From assembly GCA_964006375.1 (NCBI GenBank), contig OZ023266.1, positions 156,619,792-156,683,791 on the forward strand: a stretch of DNA of 64,000 nucleotides, given 5' to 3'. Positions 23,005 through 32,814 of the stretch are shown here, piece after piece. Numbering within the stretch: position 1 is the first letter of the stretch; every line of letters starts with the position of its first letter. The notes beneath the pieces are model-generated. The model ran no database searches, was not told the DNA's origin, and saw only the letters and a program-made list of their open reading frames with translations. The DNA is from Tillus elongatus. Its lineage: Eukaryota > Arthropoda > Insecta > Coleoptera > Cleridae. The position numbers and the translations under genes were made by a program.

Positions 23005-24135
23005 AAACATAAAAATGTTTTTTACAAATAAAAATTATTATTTAAAGTCGATCATCCAGATGTTGGTGTTTCTTTTAAGCCGTGTTCGAGGCTGTTAAAA
23101 CAATTATTTAAAAAGCTATGATGTGACACAATGCTGATTCACAAGAACAGGCTAAGCATGTTGTATCATTTGAGGATTTCTTTAATTCTCTCGCTAGTTG
23201 AAAGACATGGTAAATTAAAACACCCAACAAGTAATTAATTTCAAAGACTGCATTCAATTAGAGATGCAGTAATGATTATGTGTACTGACATATCACCTCG
23301 TTAGTGTGAAAAAAGTGTTCCACCGCTTCGTTAATTATTTTTACACCATTATTCCTTTTTCTCAATGTCGGTTTGATGTTGTAATCTTTTAGTTGTAGAG
23401 AAATTATTATTATTAGCGTCTTTTCAACTGTTTCTCATTATTTGTGAATAATATTTAATTTTGTTGTTTTTGTTACAGGTAAGCTTCTTGGAACGAATAA
23501 TGGCTTTTTTGAACTTTAACCTCAGGTTGTTTAAGAGATTTAATTGGATTGCTGTTCATTATATTTCTTCATTATAAGGTAGGGAATTATAATAAGCTTA
23601 AGACGCGTTAATTAGTAGGATCTTTATTTTAAAAAATGTAGCTACAACAGTTAGAGTAAGCACGTAAGATATCTTATAATAAACTTTACAAATATTCTCC
23701 AGCTCACACTTTTTACACATAAATTAGTGAAATTGATTTCAGTGTTTCCTGGGTAAATTTTAATTAAAACCTAAAATCTCTAGTACTTTTTCTGCAAGCC
23801 ACTTTCTAGTTTTGTTGCAGAAAACAATTTTACTACACTTTTTTTTTCTAACGGAAGGATCTGTTTTTGCGCGCAATTATTATTATTATTCTAAATGTAG
23901 TTTGTTCACATAACAAACAAAAACGAGAACAGTCAAGACTGGCATTGTGTTCAGACAAGCCAGTTTTGTAGAAAATGTCATTGTAAGATACGATAATGCC
24001 TTATAAAATTTTCGCATTAATTTACAACGGTTTTGACATGGTGTTCTTTACTATATGGGATGTCCTGATTATACTTAAAAAATTGGGGTGTGAACTGCCC
24101 TTGAAAAAATAGTGTGGGTGGTTCGTATAACATTT
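23005..24135. other. Unassigned DNA with a recursive-splice-like site at 23478/23479
   Basis: No coding sequence or element recognised in this 1.1 kb, one of the least repetitive stretches. The only structured signal is described in the next entry. Confidence 0.35.
23455..23484 (+). promoter_or_regulatory. Candidate ratchet (recursive) splice site
   Basis: A T-rich tract ending TTGTTTTTGTTACAG is joined directly to GTAAGC. A strong 3' splice site is thus fused to a strong 5' splice site with no exon between. That is the zero-length exon signature of recursive splicing in long insect introns. It would imply that the window lies in a plus-strand intron of a host gene. A chance match is quite possible in AT-rich DNA. 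Confidence 0.3.
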
Positions 24136-24136
24136 T

Positions 24137-24500
24137 AGTGAATTTTCATTAAGAAAAGTTACGTGCGCGTGCGTGCGCGCGCGCTTGTGTGCGTGTGCGT
24201 GTATCCAACCGATAACTCCAAAATACTTTACTGATTTGGACCAAATTTGGGAATTTTCCTTATTTTGAGAATGGCTTGGATGAGTTCGTTCATCAAATCT
24301 TAACGGCCAATTTTTCTTAATAAAAAATTAAAAAAATATTTTTCAAACCGCAATATCTCTCAAATTTCGTAAGTAATTGAAACAAAAATGTCCAACTTAA
24401 AAGAACATAGACAGGCGTGGTTGTGTACCAATTTTCAAGTCGTTTGATCAAAGGAAAATGAAGTTATTCGAAAATAATAATAAAATAATCCTCGACCCAT
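24137..24500 (+). mobile_element. HINE-like element with GC/GT alternating slot instead of (TA)n
   Basis: The palindrome start AGTGAATTTTCATTAAGAAA is followed almost at once by an alternating purine-pyrimidine tract (24160-24202; ACGTGCGCGTGCGTGCGCGC, then GTGTGCGTGTGCG). The 3' block follows, beginning 'TATCCAACCGATAACTCCAA'. Other copies carry TA at this position. The 3' hairpin was not found. Confidence 0.6.
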
Positions 24501-24886
24501 CTTCAGATTCTGTAATCCAATATCTACAATGTTGGACAAAGACAGATCACATTATCTGTACTGCTATGCTACTTAAATAAATCGTAGATAAAAATCTAAA
24601 CAATGGAAGTTATTGCAAAAGGTCAGACATTGTGAGAGATACGACAGGGACGCCATCTCGGTGCAGGACCAGGTAGTATGTTGTCACAACGACTCTAGTT
24701 TACACAAAATTTTATAGATAGAGCTGTGTAACTAACAATTTTGTAAATTGTCAGCCTTGGACCATTTCTTTGCTAATACCGGGACAAAGTTTACGTCCAA
24801 AAGCGCTAAATATGAGCATGCGAATTTATACTATTAAATAAAGGATTTAATGACAGTGATTCAATTTGTTTAATAAAAAGTTTGGA
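24501..24886. other. Unassigned DNA
   Basis: No feature I can support. Confidence 0.3.
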
Positions 24887-25018
24887 CGCAGCAAGTACGT
24901 TATGGTAGTGAATTTTCATAGAAATGATCTGACACCAAATATTGAAACTGGCCCCGAATATGGGTTCTACGGGTCCAAGATCGCGCTCATTTGTTAGAAA
25001 AATATTTTCAGAAATATG
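24887..25018 (-). mobile_element. HINE-like element, minus strand, microsatellite and 3' block deleted
   Basis: Reading the plus strand: terminal hairpin GGACGCAGCAAGTACGTTAT, subterminal repeat AGTGAATTTTCAT, then a short spacer and the inverted 5' block ('GAAACTGGCCCCGAATATGG', 'GCGCTCATTTGTTAGAAAAA'). The central part is missing. It leads directly into a foldback-family unit at 25019. Confidence 0.6.
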
Positions 25019-25400
25019 CTTAGAACCCCTTCTGGATGCCCAAACCACAAGAAGAATTTCTTGCAAACAGCCCACAAGAAAGTTAAGGGACCAAGAGTGA
25101 ATAGGGGTGCTGGGCGGAGAAGAACATAAAAAGGAAATGTGAGCGGAAAGTGCGAAAGAAACAGCCTAGTTGGACCTCTTCAACCTGCCTTTATCCCATT
25201 TTGCAGCTGTACCTCCTTAAAGATCCTTTTACCGCACGCAGAACATCTATCGTCACCGTAGGTCCCGTAACTTTCTTAGGGGTTGCTCCAAAGGATCTTT
25301 TCTTGTTTACATTGTTCTCGTTTATGGATTTAGGATGATTGTAGGCATACAGAAGGGGAAGAAGAACCCTAGTGACGAAGCAGCAAACCAAGATTTTCAA
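25019..25400. repeat. Foldback-family unit (opposed half-units)
   Basis: The forward half-unit contains 'AAACCACAAGAAGAATTTCT' and 'AGTGAATAGGGGTGCTGGGC' (about 25040-25115). The inverted half-unit contains 'GGTCCCGTAACTTTCTTAGG' (about 25258-25300). The same arrangement is found at 37720-38110, with high similarity over about 370 bp. Related, longer versions lie at 40146-40504 and 57350-58197. No protein is encoded. Confidence 0.65.
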
Positions 25401-25939
25401 TTTATGTTTAAATTGTTATCTCATTTCTTTTTTTAAAATATTTGTTGTTAATTATCTTTAAAACGGCTGAAGATAAGATTTTCAAAATTTGTACACGAGT
25501 AAATATTAAGAGCACATAAAAAAAAACGTAAAATTCGATTTATTATATGAAGCAGTGACGCGCGTGGGGGCATTCGAAGACTTAAATTTTAGCAAAAAAT
25601 ATGTTTAAAATCAAAATTTCTGATAATTTCCAACGGTTTTACAAAACTCAAAGACTTATACAAAAATAAGGTATACTGGTAGAAATTCCATAGGATGTAC
25701 AGTTTTCGAGAAAAGTGGAGTTAAAATTGTATGTTCACTAAAGATGGACAAGTATTAATTTAGATTTTTAAACTGAAAGAAACAAATAAAATCCACCATG
25801 GATTCAAGAAGCTCATAGTCAATCACCCGAGAAGCTTAATGTATAGGCAGGCATATTCAAAGACAAAATAATAGGGCCTTCTTACAGGTGAAGCATACTT
25901 GAATTTAGTGCAGTTAGATCTTCTACCAGGTCTATCCTG
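25401..25939. other. Unassigned; possibly the left flank of the adjacent decayed mariner-like element
   Basis: AT-rich, with no terminus visible. It includes 'GCAGTGACGCGCGTGGGGGC' at about 25552, which is not seen elsewhere in the window. Confidence 0.3.
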
Positions 25940-26300
25940 ACTCAAATAATCCCGATTTACCGTGTCCAGAAATTTGGCTTCAACAAGATGGTGCTGCAGC
26001 ACATTATGCAAGAGAAGTTCGAGACTATCTTAATCTGCATTTCTAGCGAAAATGGCTTGGTCGACAAGGTTCCGTTGAATGGCCAGTCAGATTACCTGAG
26101 ATGACACCTCTGGACTTTTTTGTGGGGTTATGTGAAATCCAGTGTTTTTAAATAATCCAGGAACTATTGATGACTTAAAGTGCCGCATAAAAATGGAAAT
26201 GAGATTTTTTTTACATAATGTTCAGAAAGAGTTTGTTTCTGGACTTGGGCATTGTCAAGTAGTTAACGGGCAACACTTTCAGCACTTACTGAAATAAATA
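25940..26300 (+). pseudogene. DD41D mariner-like transposase, C-terminal remnant
   Basis: Translation gives IWLQQDGAAAHYAREVRDYL (second catalytic Asp box), a stop, 'KWLGRQGSVEWPVRLPEMTP' and LDFF, then after a frameshift WGYVKSSVF and 'CQVVNGQHFQHLLK', followed by a stop. The third-box Asp lies 41 residues after the second. The usual SPD is changed to LPE. One stop and two frameshifts make it non-functional. The 'NGQHFxxLL' ending is shared with the intact copies at 29842 and 44674. Confidence 0.75.
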
Positions 26301-26867
26301 ATTCATTTGTCAATCGCAGGTCACCCCTATTGTTATTTGTATTTATTTATTTAATTTCATTTGATATACATATTTTCTTGGTTGTGTTCCTCTTGTATTT
26401 TCTTATTTAACATATTACTAGCACTACTCTGCTTTAGTGCATTGATAATAATAATTTAAAACAATGTTCGATGGTCACCTTTAAAGAAATAAAATCACAG
26501 ATTTTAGAAATTTATTTTTGGTTGCTTAAAAAACTTTTTTCATGAAAAAAAAGTCGCCATTTTGAAAATGCGTAATAAAATCACGCCAAAATTTAGGAGC
26601 ATACTGTGCGAGATACTTTTCAAATGATGTATCACAAGCCGCATACTGCAATTCAAAAAAAATATCATGACGTCATACCTTTGACGGCCGTCAATAAAAA
26701 AACAAATGAATTAGATGAAAAAGTAGGCTAATTAAAAACTAAGTTGACGTGTTCGAGCGTTTAAAAAAAGTAACTTAGTTATTAGGGGCTTTCCACACTG
26801 TATAATTAGGAAGTATAAATAAAATAGAAAATTTAAAAACGTGGAACTCTTCGCTTTCAAGTCCAGC
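26301..26867. other. Probable mariner arm interior, otherwise unassigned
   Basis: 'GTCGCCATTTTGAAAATGCG' and 'TTCAAATGATGTATCACAAG' (26550-26640) are phrases typical of long mariner-like inverted arms. They follow the DD41D remnant at the expected distance. No opposite arm or terminus could be identified. Confidence 0.35.
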
Positions 26868-26971
26868 TTTTAGCGAATTTTTATGAAATAAAAATTCGCT
26901 AATAGAGAGGTATTGATGGTGAGACTTTGCAAAAAAAAATTCAAATTAGCGCGAATTTGGGCTCCCAGGAC

Positions 26972-27049
<78 letters not shown>

Positions 27050-27052
<3 letters not shown>

Positions 27053-28200
27053 GGTGGCCAAATTATTAGTTACATGTGCAAAAATTTCATTTTCAACAGT
27101 TTGAAGTGATATAACGTTCTAAAATAGTGTCATATTATACTTTTTCAGTAAATTATTTATTCCTTGTACAATTAAGAATATTTATATTTCTTTTAAATCA
27201 GTAATTATTTAAAAAAATCAAAGTACAAAATATTTAGTACAATCCCTTAGTACTTAATAGATCCACCTTTGGCATCAATTACAGCTTGAACCCTTTTTGG
27301 CATGCTCTGAATACATTTTTTTACATTTTCTTTAAATTCTTCATCATGATACCAAACTTTAATCAGTGCCCCTATCAGACTTTGCTTGTTTTTGGTGTTT
27401 GCTTTGGATATTTTCCTTGTCAGGAGCTCCCAGGAATTCTCGATGGGGTTCATGTTGCCCGTCCAAGGCAAAACTTTGATATGTTTCTTTTAAGAATGCT
27501 GTTACTGATTTAGCTTTGTGGCAAGTAGCGAATCATGCATAAAAGTGCATTCAGAAGGATTAGTAAACCATTCACTGATCTGAGGAATCAAACTTGTCTC
27601 CAATATTTTTTTGTACTGCTCCTGTTTCATCATGTCCTCCACCATGTAAAGGCGTCCTGTACCTCTTCCACTGATAACTGACCATACCATAATCTTCAAA
27701 GGATGTTTGACATTCTCGACGACACGGTCACGGTGATATTTCTCATCCTGTCTTCGCCGAACAAATGAAGATTTATCCATCATCATCTCAATGTGAGATT
27801 CGTCTGAGAAGCAAACCTTGAATAAAATGAAAATATCAAATACAAATGGACCAAAATGATTAAAATATTACTGAAAGAACCAAAATTAAGGATAAAAACG
27901 GAATATTCACATTTTCACAGTCTGCAACCGTCATGTGTCGATGTTGCTTAGCCCATGTCAAACCTTTAATCTTCATGGCCGGAGTCAGTTTTGGTTTCTT
28001 TGCTGGTCTGAAGCATTCGAATCCTATTTCTACAAGGCGCCGCTTAGTTGTTCTGGTAGAAATGGTTATGCAGGCATCATTTATAATTTTCGTCAACTCC
28101 TTCGTACACTTTTTCCTGTAGTCAGGCAAATGTTATGTATTTTTAGGATATCATGAGGCGTAGTGATTAACTTATGTCCACATTTTCCAGTTCTCTGACT
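27050..28200 (-). mobile_element. Tc1-like (DD34E type) element inserted in (TA)n
   Basis: The left terminus begins 'AGTGGGTGGCCAAATTATTA' right after (TA)n. The transposase is on the minus strand. An opposite TIR is not evident on the right, so that end is probably truncated. The phrase GTGGGTGGCCAAATTATTAG is like Tc1-family ends. Its position in the (TA)n slot of a HINE-like element repeats the pattern of Mar A, B and C. Confidence 0.65.
27247..28129 (-). pseudogene. Tc1-like transposase, frameshifted, with a short intron
   Basis: The minus-strand protein runs from the second helix-turn-helix part ('RRLVEIGFECFRPAKKPKLT') through 'LTWAKQHRHMTVADCEN' to a 94-nt intron (27910-27817, GTGAAT...TTCAAG). 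It resumes VCFSDESHIEM with the first Asp, then 'KIMVWSVISGRGTGRLYMVE', 'FMHDS' with the second Asp, two frameshifts, and 'LPWTGNMNPIENSWELL' with the third catalytic residue (Glu of PIEN). It ends 'RVQAVIDAKGGSIKY'. Splicing restores the usual 'WxxVxFSDES' phrase, which supports the intron. The frame breaks lie between about 27490 and 27530, so this copy is inactive. The N-terminal domain is missing. Confidence 0.8.
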
Positions 28201-28303
28201 TCCTAGTGAAAAACAACTTTCTAGGTTTATAGAAAATTGAGTTATACAAATTTGAAGCATTTAATGCAAATTCGCTACCATAATGCACTTGCTGCATCCC
28301 GAA

Positions 28304-28931
28304 ATTTTATAAAGTAAAATAGACCAGCGTCTGTGATTACTAATACCTTCATGATGTTATGTTTATGTCTCGATAATACTGTATTGAAAATATAGGTTTG
28401 TGTTTATATTTTATGGAGACTAGGTATATTTTTTAAGTTATGTTCATCGAAGAATATAAAACAAAATAATGGTGAAATACTTTATAATATTAATAACTGT
28501 ACGCTGCGCCGGTTGATTTATAAGCATGTCAGATCGCTTTATATTAGGTAAGAAGAAACAACCATTATCTACTACAGATGCTTATCTAGATGCAACGGCA
28601 GCGTTTCCTAGAGGCGTTTATGGCCAATAAATAAAAGTCTGCCGCGTTAATAACGCTGCACACTCTGAAATCTACTTGTCTTGTAGTTTTTCTACATCCA
28701 AGAACTTCCTTTATCAGACAAGACTAGCTGAGAAGTGAGCTGTGAAGAAAAAAATGTAGAACATCTCTTAAGCTCCGTAGGAGGCATGTAGTTTCATACC
28801 CTGGTGAGCAAAGACCAGTACTGGCTTTTGGTGCAATTGGTTGAAACATGTTTGTTCTTGGTTCTTCAGAAGTCGAGACAAAGATACTCGAGGATATTGG
28901 TAATAAATACAAAACGATTGGCGACCAATTT
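28304..28931. other. Unassigned DNA
   Basis: No feature recognised. The short frames on either strand lack family resemblance. Confidence 0.35.
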
Positions 28932-29076
28932 TTAGCAATTTTTCATTAAAAAAAATTCGCTAATGATAGCGACTTTTCAATATTTTTTTTTAATCCGTCA
29001 CATGAGCGAAAACTAGGATCCATAAAACTTAGAACTCATTCTCGGGTCAGTTTCAATTTATATATATATATATATA

Positions 29077-31987
29077 CAGGGTGAGCCACGGTGGATGGAG
29101 TATTAAAAGTATATGGAGAATGAATCAACCGATTGCTCTGAAATTTTGGTTACGGATGTAATGGCGTATGGTCTCTCGACCTAAAATATTTTTGAAAATG
29201 CAGTGTTGCCACATATACGTAAAACTGGCAACATCTTCGTAATTTTAAATAGAACACCCTATATATTTTTGCTTTTTTTGAATTCTCGTCTCTTTTTGAG
29301 TAACTTTTGTTGATATTTTCTTATACCTATCTCAAGTCGTTTTCGAGATAATAATTATTTTCTGAATTTATTACCAAAAATTTGACTTTCATTAAATCGT
29401 GTTTTCTCCTACCGACGAAGCGATTTAAAGATAATTTTTTAGCTACGGTTAGGCAAGGTCTAGGGGCATCTCCTCCAATAATCAAATGTTTAGAATATCA
29501 TACAGGGTGAGTTAGAGAACGTTTTCTATAAGTGACTCGGAGAAATGCACGAAAGTCATTTTTTTTAAATAGAACGCCCTGTATATTTTCAAATTTTTTG
29601 GATCGTCTTCTCTTTTTGAGTAACTTTTGTTAATATTTCCCTATACCTATCTCAAGGCGTTTTCGATTTATGGTCACTTTTCTCTAACCTATCCAAGATT
29701 ATTGGTCTTTTTGTATATCATAATGGGTGGGCCATGAAATTTCTATTTTGTCAATTTGACATGACAACAGACATGCTGTTTATCTAAATAAATTTGACTT
29801 TAGTTATATTTACATTCAATTTGAATAGCTATAGCACAAATATGGCAGAAAATAATTATACAAACACAGTTTTAATGGATTTGTTTATTATTCATGGACA
29901 GTGCAATAAGATTATCAGCAGAACTTGTAGAAAATTTAATGATAAATATCCGAATTTGCCGCAGATGAATAACAGAAAGTTTCTACGAATTTATAGGAAT
30001 TTTATAAAATCTGGTGCGTCGTTAAGAGATGCAAGAAATCTACCCAAACCTGTGACATCTGACGAGGTAAATGAAATCAATGTGCTAGCGTATTTTCATG
30101 CGAATCCCCAGTATTCCATACGTTGTGCTGAACAGGATTTAGGATTGCCATATTCATCCATTCGAAGAATACTAGTAAATCATAAAATGCATAATTATAA
30201 ATTTACAAGAGTTCAATTTCTCACGCCTCAGGATTATCTACAGAGAATAGAGTTGTGTGAAATGTTAGTTGTGCGTATGCAAGAGGACCCCAATTTTTTA
30301 AAGAAAATGATATGGACTGATGAATCCAAATTTTCTAGGAAGGGGATTTGTAACACACGAAATCGTCACTATTGGGCCACAGACAACCCCCACGTTACTA
30401 GAGAGGCTGGTTTTCAAGTCAAATTTAGTTTAAATGTTTTTTGTATGTTATTGGATGACAAAATAAAATATTACATATATGACGAAAAATTGAATTCCAG
30501 AAAATATTTAGATATAATTAGAACAATTGTGGAAGGCTTCCTTGATAATCTGTCAATTGAAACATATAGAACTTGTTGGTATCAACTCGACGGGGCTCCT
30601 GCACATTGTACATCCGAAATTAGTATGGAGTTGGACCCGCTTTTCGATGACCGTTGGATCAGACGTTTGGGACCGTGTAACTGGCCTGCGAGGTCCCCTG
30701 ACCTTACCCCGTTAGATTTTTATCTTTGGGGTATTCTTAAAGATCGAGTTTATAAAACTCCAGTCCACAACAGGGCAGAATTAGAACGTCGAGTGATTCA
30801 AGAGATTGAAAACTTGGACCCCGCTGAAATAAGAGCTGCTGCAACAAACGCCGTGCATCATCGTATACAAAAGTGTCTGGAAGTTAACGGTCAACATTTC
30901 GAACAATTATTATAGTTTTAAGATTTTTATACATATTTATTACTGTCATTGGTATTATTTGTTATTGCTACTTGGCCTTTTTTACTATTATCGCTGATTA
31001 GGTATTAGTTTTTCCAAATACTGATAGTGTTATTGTTCTCATAACGACGAACCAAAATTTATAAAATTCCTATGAATTCGTAGAAACATTCTGTTATTCA
31101 TCTGCGGCAAATTCGGATATTTCTCATTAAATCTTCTACAAGTTCTGCTGATAATCTTATTGCACTGTTCATGAATAAAAAACAAATCCATTAAAACTGT
31201 GTTTGTATAATTATTTTATGTCATGTTTGTGCTATAGCTATTCAAATTGAATGTAAATATAACTAAAGTCAAATTTATTTAGATAAACAGCATGTCTGTT
31301 GTCATGACAAAGTGACAAAATAGAAATTTCATGGCCCACCCATTATGATATACAAAAAGACCAATAATCTTGGATAGGTTAGAGAAAAGTGACCATAAAT
31401 CGAAAACGCCTTGAGATAGGTATAGGGAAATATTAACAAAAGTTACTCAAAAAGAGAAGGAGATCCAAAAAGTGTGAAAATATACAGGGCGTTCTATTTA
31501 AAAAAAATGACTTTCGTGCATTTCTCCGAGTCACTTATAGAAAGCGTTCTCTAACTCACCCTGTATGATATTCTAAAGATTTGATTAATGGAGGAGATGC
31601 CCCTAGACCTTGCCTAACCGTAGCTAAAAAATTATCTTTAAATCGCTTCGTCGGTAGGAGAAAACACGATTTAATGAAAGTCAAATTTTTGGTAATAAAT
31701 TCAGAAAATAATTATTATCTCGAAAACGACTTGAGATAGGTATAGGAAAATATCAACAAAAGTTACTCAAAAAGAGACGACAATTCAAAAAAAGCAAAAA
31801 TATATAGGGTGTTCTATTTAAAATTACGAAGATGTTGCCAGTTTTACGTATATGTGGCAACACTGCATTTTCAAAAATATTTTAGGTCGAGAGACCATAC
31901 GCCATTACATCCGTAACCAAAATTTCAGAGCAATCGGTTGATTCATTCTCTATATACTTTTAATACTCCATCCACCGTGGCTCACCC

Positions 31988-31989
<2 letters not shown>
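29077..31989 (+). mobile_element. Mar A: mariner-like (DD41D) element with ~930 bp inverted arms
   Basis: Terminus CAGGGTGAGCCACGGTGGAT at 29077, inverted at 31970-31989. The arms are inverted copies of each other from the ends to 30009 (left) and 31058 (right), about 932 bp each, with only scattered differences. The left arm includes the first 56 codons of the transposase. The right arm carries that coding piece in antisense with no function of its own. The unpaired centre is about 1.05 kb. The TA dinucleotides on both sides belong to the host (TA)n array. Confidence 0.85.
29842..30915 (+). CDS. DD41D mariner-like transposase, intact
   Basis: A cut-and-paste transposase of the IS630/Tc1/mariner superfamily. 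It would bind its own terminal inverted repeats and integrate at TA. The start is placed at the second Met (MAENNYTNTVLMDLF) because this aligns with the start of the related protein at 44674. An upstream in-frame Met at 29794 lies in arm sequence. The 357-residue product has an N-terminal helix-turn-helix domain (about 1-70; 'FIIHGQCNKIISRTCRKFND'), a second helix-turn-helix (about 85-125) and a DDE/D core. Catalytic residues: D160 in MIWTDESKF, D250 in YQLDGAPAH and D292 in SPDLTPLDFYLWG, with 41 residues between the last two. The frame is uninterrupted and all three Asp are present, so the copy could be active. Unlike relatives in this window it has no intron. Confidence 0.9.
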   Translation: MAENNYTNTVLMDLFIIHGQCNKIISRTCRKFNDKYPNLPQMNNRKFLRIYRNFIKSGASLRDARNLPKPVTSDEVNEINVLAYFHANPQYSIRCAEQDLGLPYSSIRRILVNHKMHNYKFTRVQFLTPQDYLQRIELCEMLVVRMQEDPNFLKKMIWTDESKFSRKGICNTRNRHYWATDNPHVTREAGFQVKFSLNVFCMLLDDKIKYYIYDEKLNSRKYLDIIRTIVEGFLDNLSIETYRTCWYQLDGAPAHCTSEISMELDPLFDDRWIRRLGPCNWPARSPDLTPLDFYLWGILKDRVYKTPVHNRAELERRVIQEIENLDPAEIRAAATNAVHHRIQKCLEVNGQHFEQLL

Positions 31990-32081
<92 letters not shown>

Positions 32082-32290
32082 AAATGGTGAGTAATTGGGA
32101 AGAAGATTTACGAGGCTGTTGAAATGTGAAAATTTTGTGTTTTTTTTTTTTCGGAAAAAGTGTATACTTCCGGAAATAACAAGGTAAGAGAATCCAGATT
32201 TGGCACTCGTGCTTGCATTATAAAGGGTGAAGCGTGTACCAAAATGTGGGTCTGTAAGTATAAAGATAAAAAAGTTGAAGTTTTCTTCAA

Positions 32291-32353
32291 AACGTCAAAG
32301 TCGCGATTTGAAACGTCAAAGTCGCGATTTGAAACGTCAAAGTCGCGATTTGA
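32291..32353 (+). repeat. Three tandem copies of a 21-bp unit
   Basis: AACGTCAAAGTCGCGATTTGA is repeated three times without change. It is a local expansion of a motif that appears once in other HINE-like 3' blocks. Confidence 0.9.
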
Positions 32354-32689
32354 AACTTCAAAATTCGCAACATTTAGGCAAATAACCTGAAACAAATACG
32401 GAGTATGTAAAGAAAATGTCGCAAGAAGAGTGGTCTGCAAACCCTTGAGTTTCGGCTTTCAGATTTCGAGAAAATTCATTTTAAATAGACCCTTTCTCTG
32501 ATGCTTTGGCAGTAGTTTTAGTTGAGTATAGATTAACGGTCTATAATTTTTTAGCGTTAATTTTCGTAGAAAAAATTCATTAATGAGGACACCGCGATTT
32601 TTGAATTTTAAAAAGATTTCTTCAAATCAGTGCAAACTAGGCCCCCTAGAATCCATATCCGGGTTCAGTTTCAGTTTCAGGTTTTATCT

Positions 32690-32798
<109 letters not shown>

Positions 32799-32814
32799 CA
32801 TACATACATATATA

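Larger units (their letters stand above)
26868..28303 (+). mobile_element. HINE-like element interrupted by a Tc1-like element
   Basis: 5' palindrome AGCGAATTTTTATGAAATAA..ATTCGCT (26872-26902), 5' block, and (TA)n at 26976-27049. After the Tc1-like insertion the 3' block resumes ('TTTATAGAAAATTGAGTTAT', about 28220). It ends 'ATGCAAATTCGCTACCATAA' plus a TGCACTTGCTGCA hairpin at 28265-28300. Both subterminal repeats share the variant GCGAAT in place of GTGAAT, so the two ends belong to one copy. Confidence 0.65.
28932..32552 (+). mobile_element. HINE-like element whose (TA)n slot is split by Mar A
   Basis: 5' palindrome at 28934-28962 and 5' block to about 29056. (TA)n at 29058-29076 and again at 31990-32078, on either side of the Mar A insertion. 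A shortened 3' block follows (32080-32552), with 'CTTCCGGAAATAACAAGGTA' and 'GACCCTTTCTCTGATGCTTT'. The 3' hairpin is missing and the next copy begins at 32553. Confidence 0.6.

Noticed and set aside
29794..29841. Upstream Met as start of the Mar A transposase
   Set aside because: The 16 extra residues lie in arm sequence with no counterpart in the related proteins; the Met at 29842 aligns with the start at 44674.
32291..32353. Direct repeats that could suggest a CRISPR-like array
   Set aside because: Units are contiguous with no spacers, and the DNA is clearly eukaryotic; simple tandem triplication.
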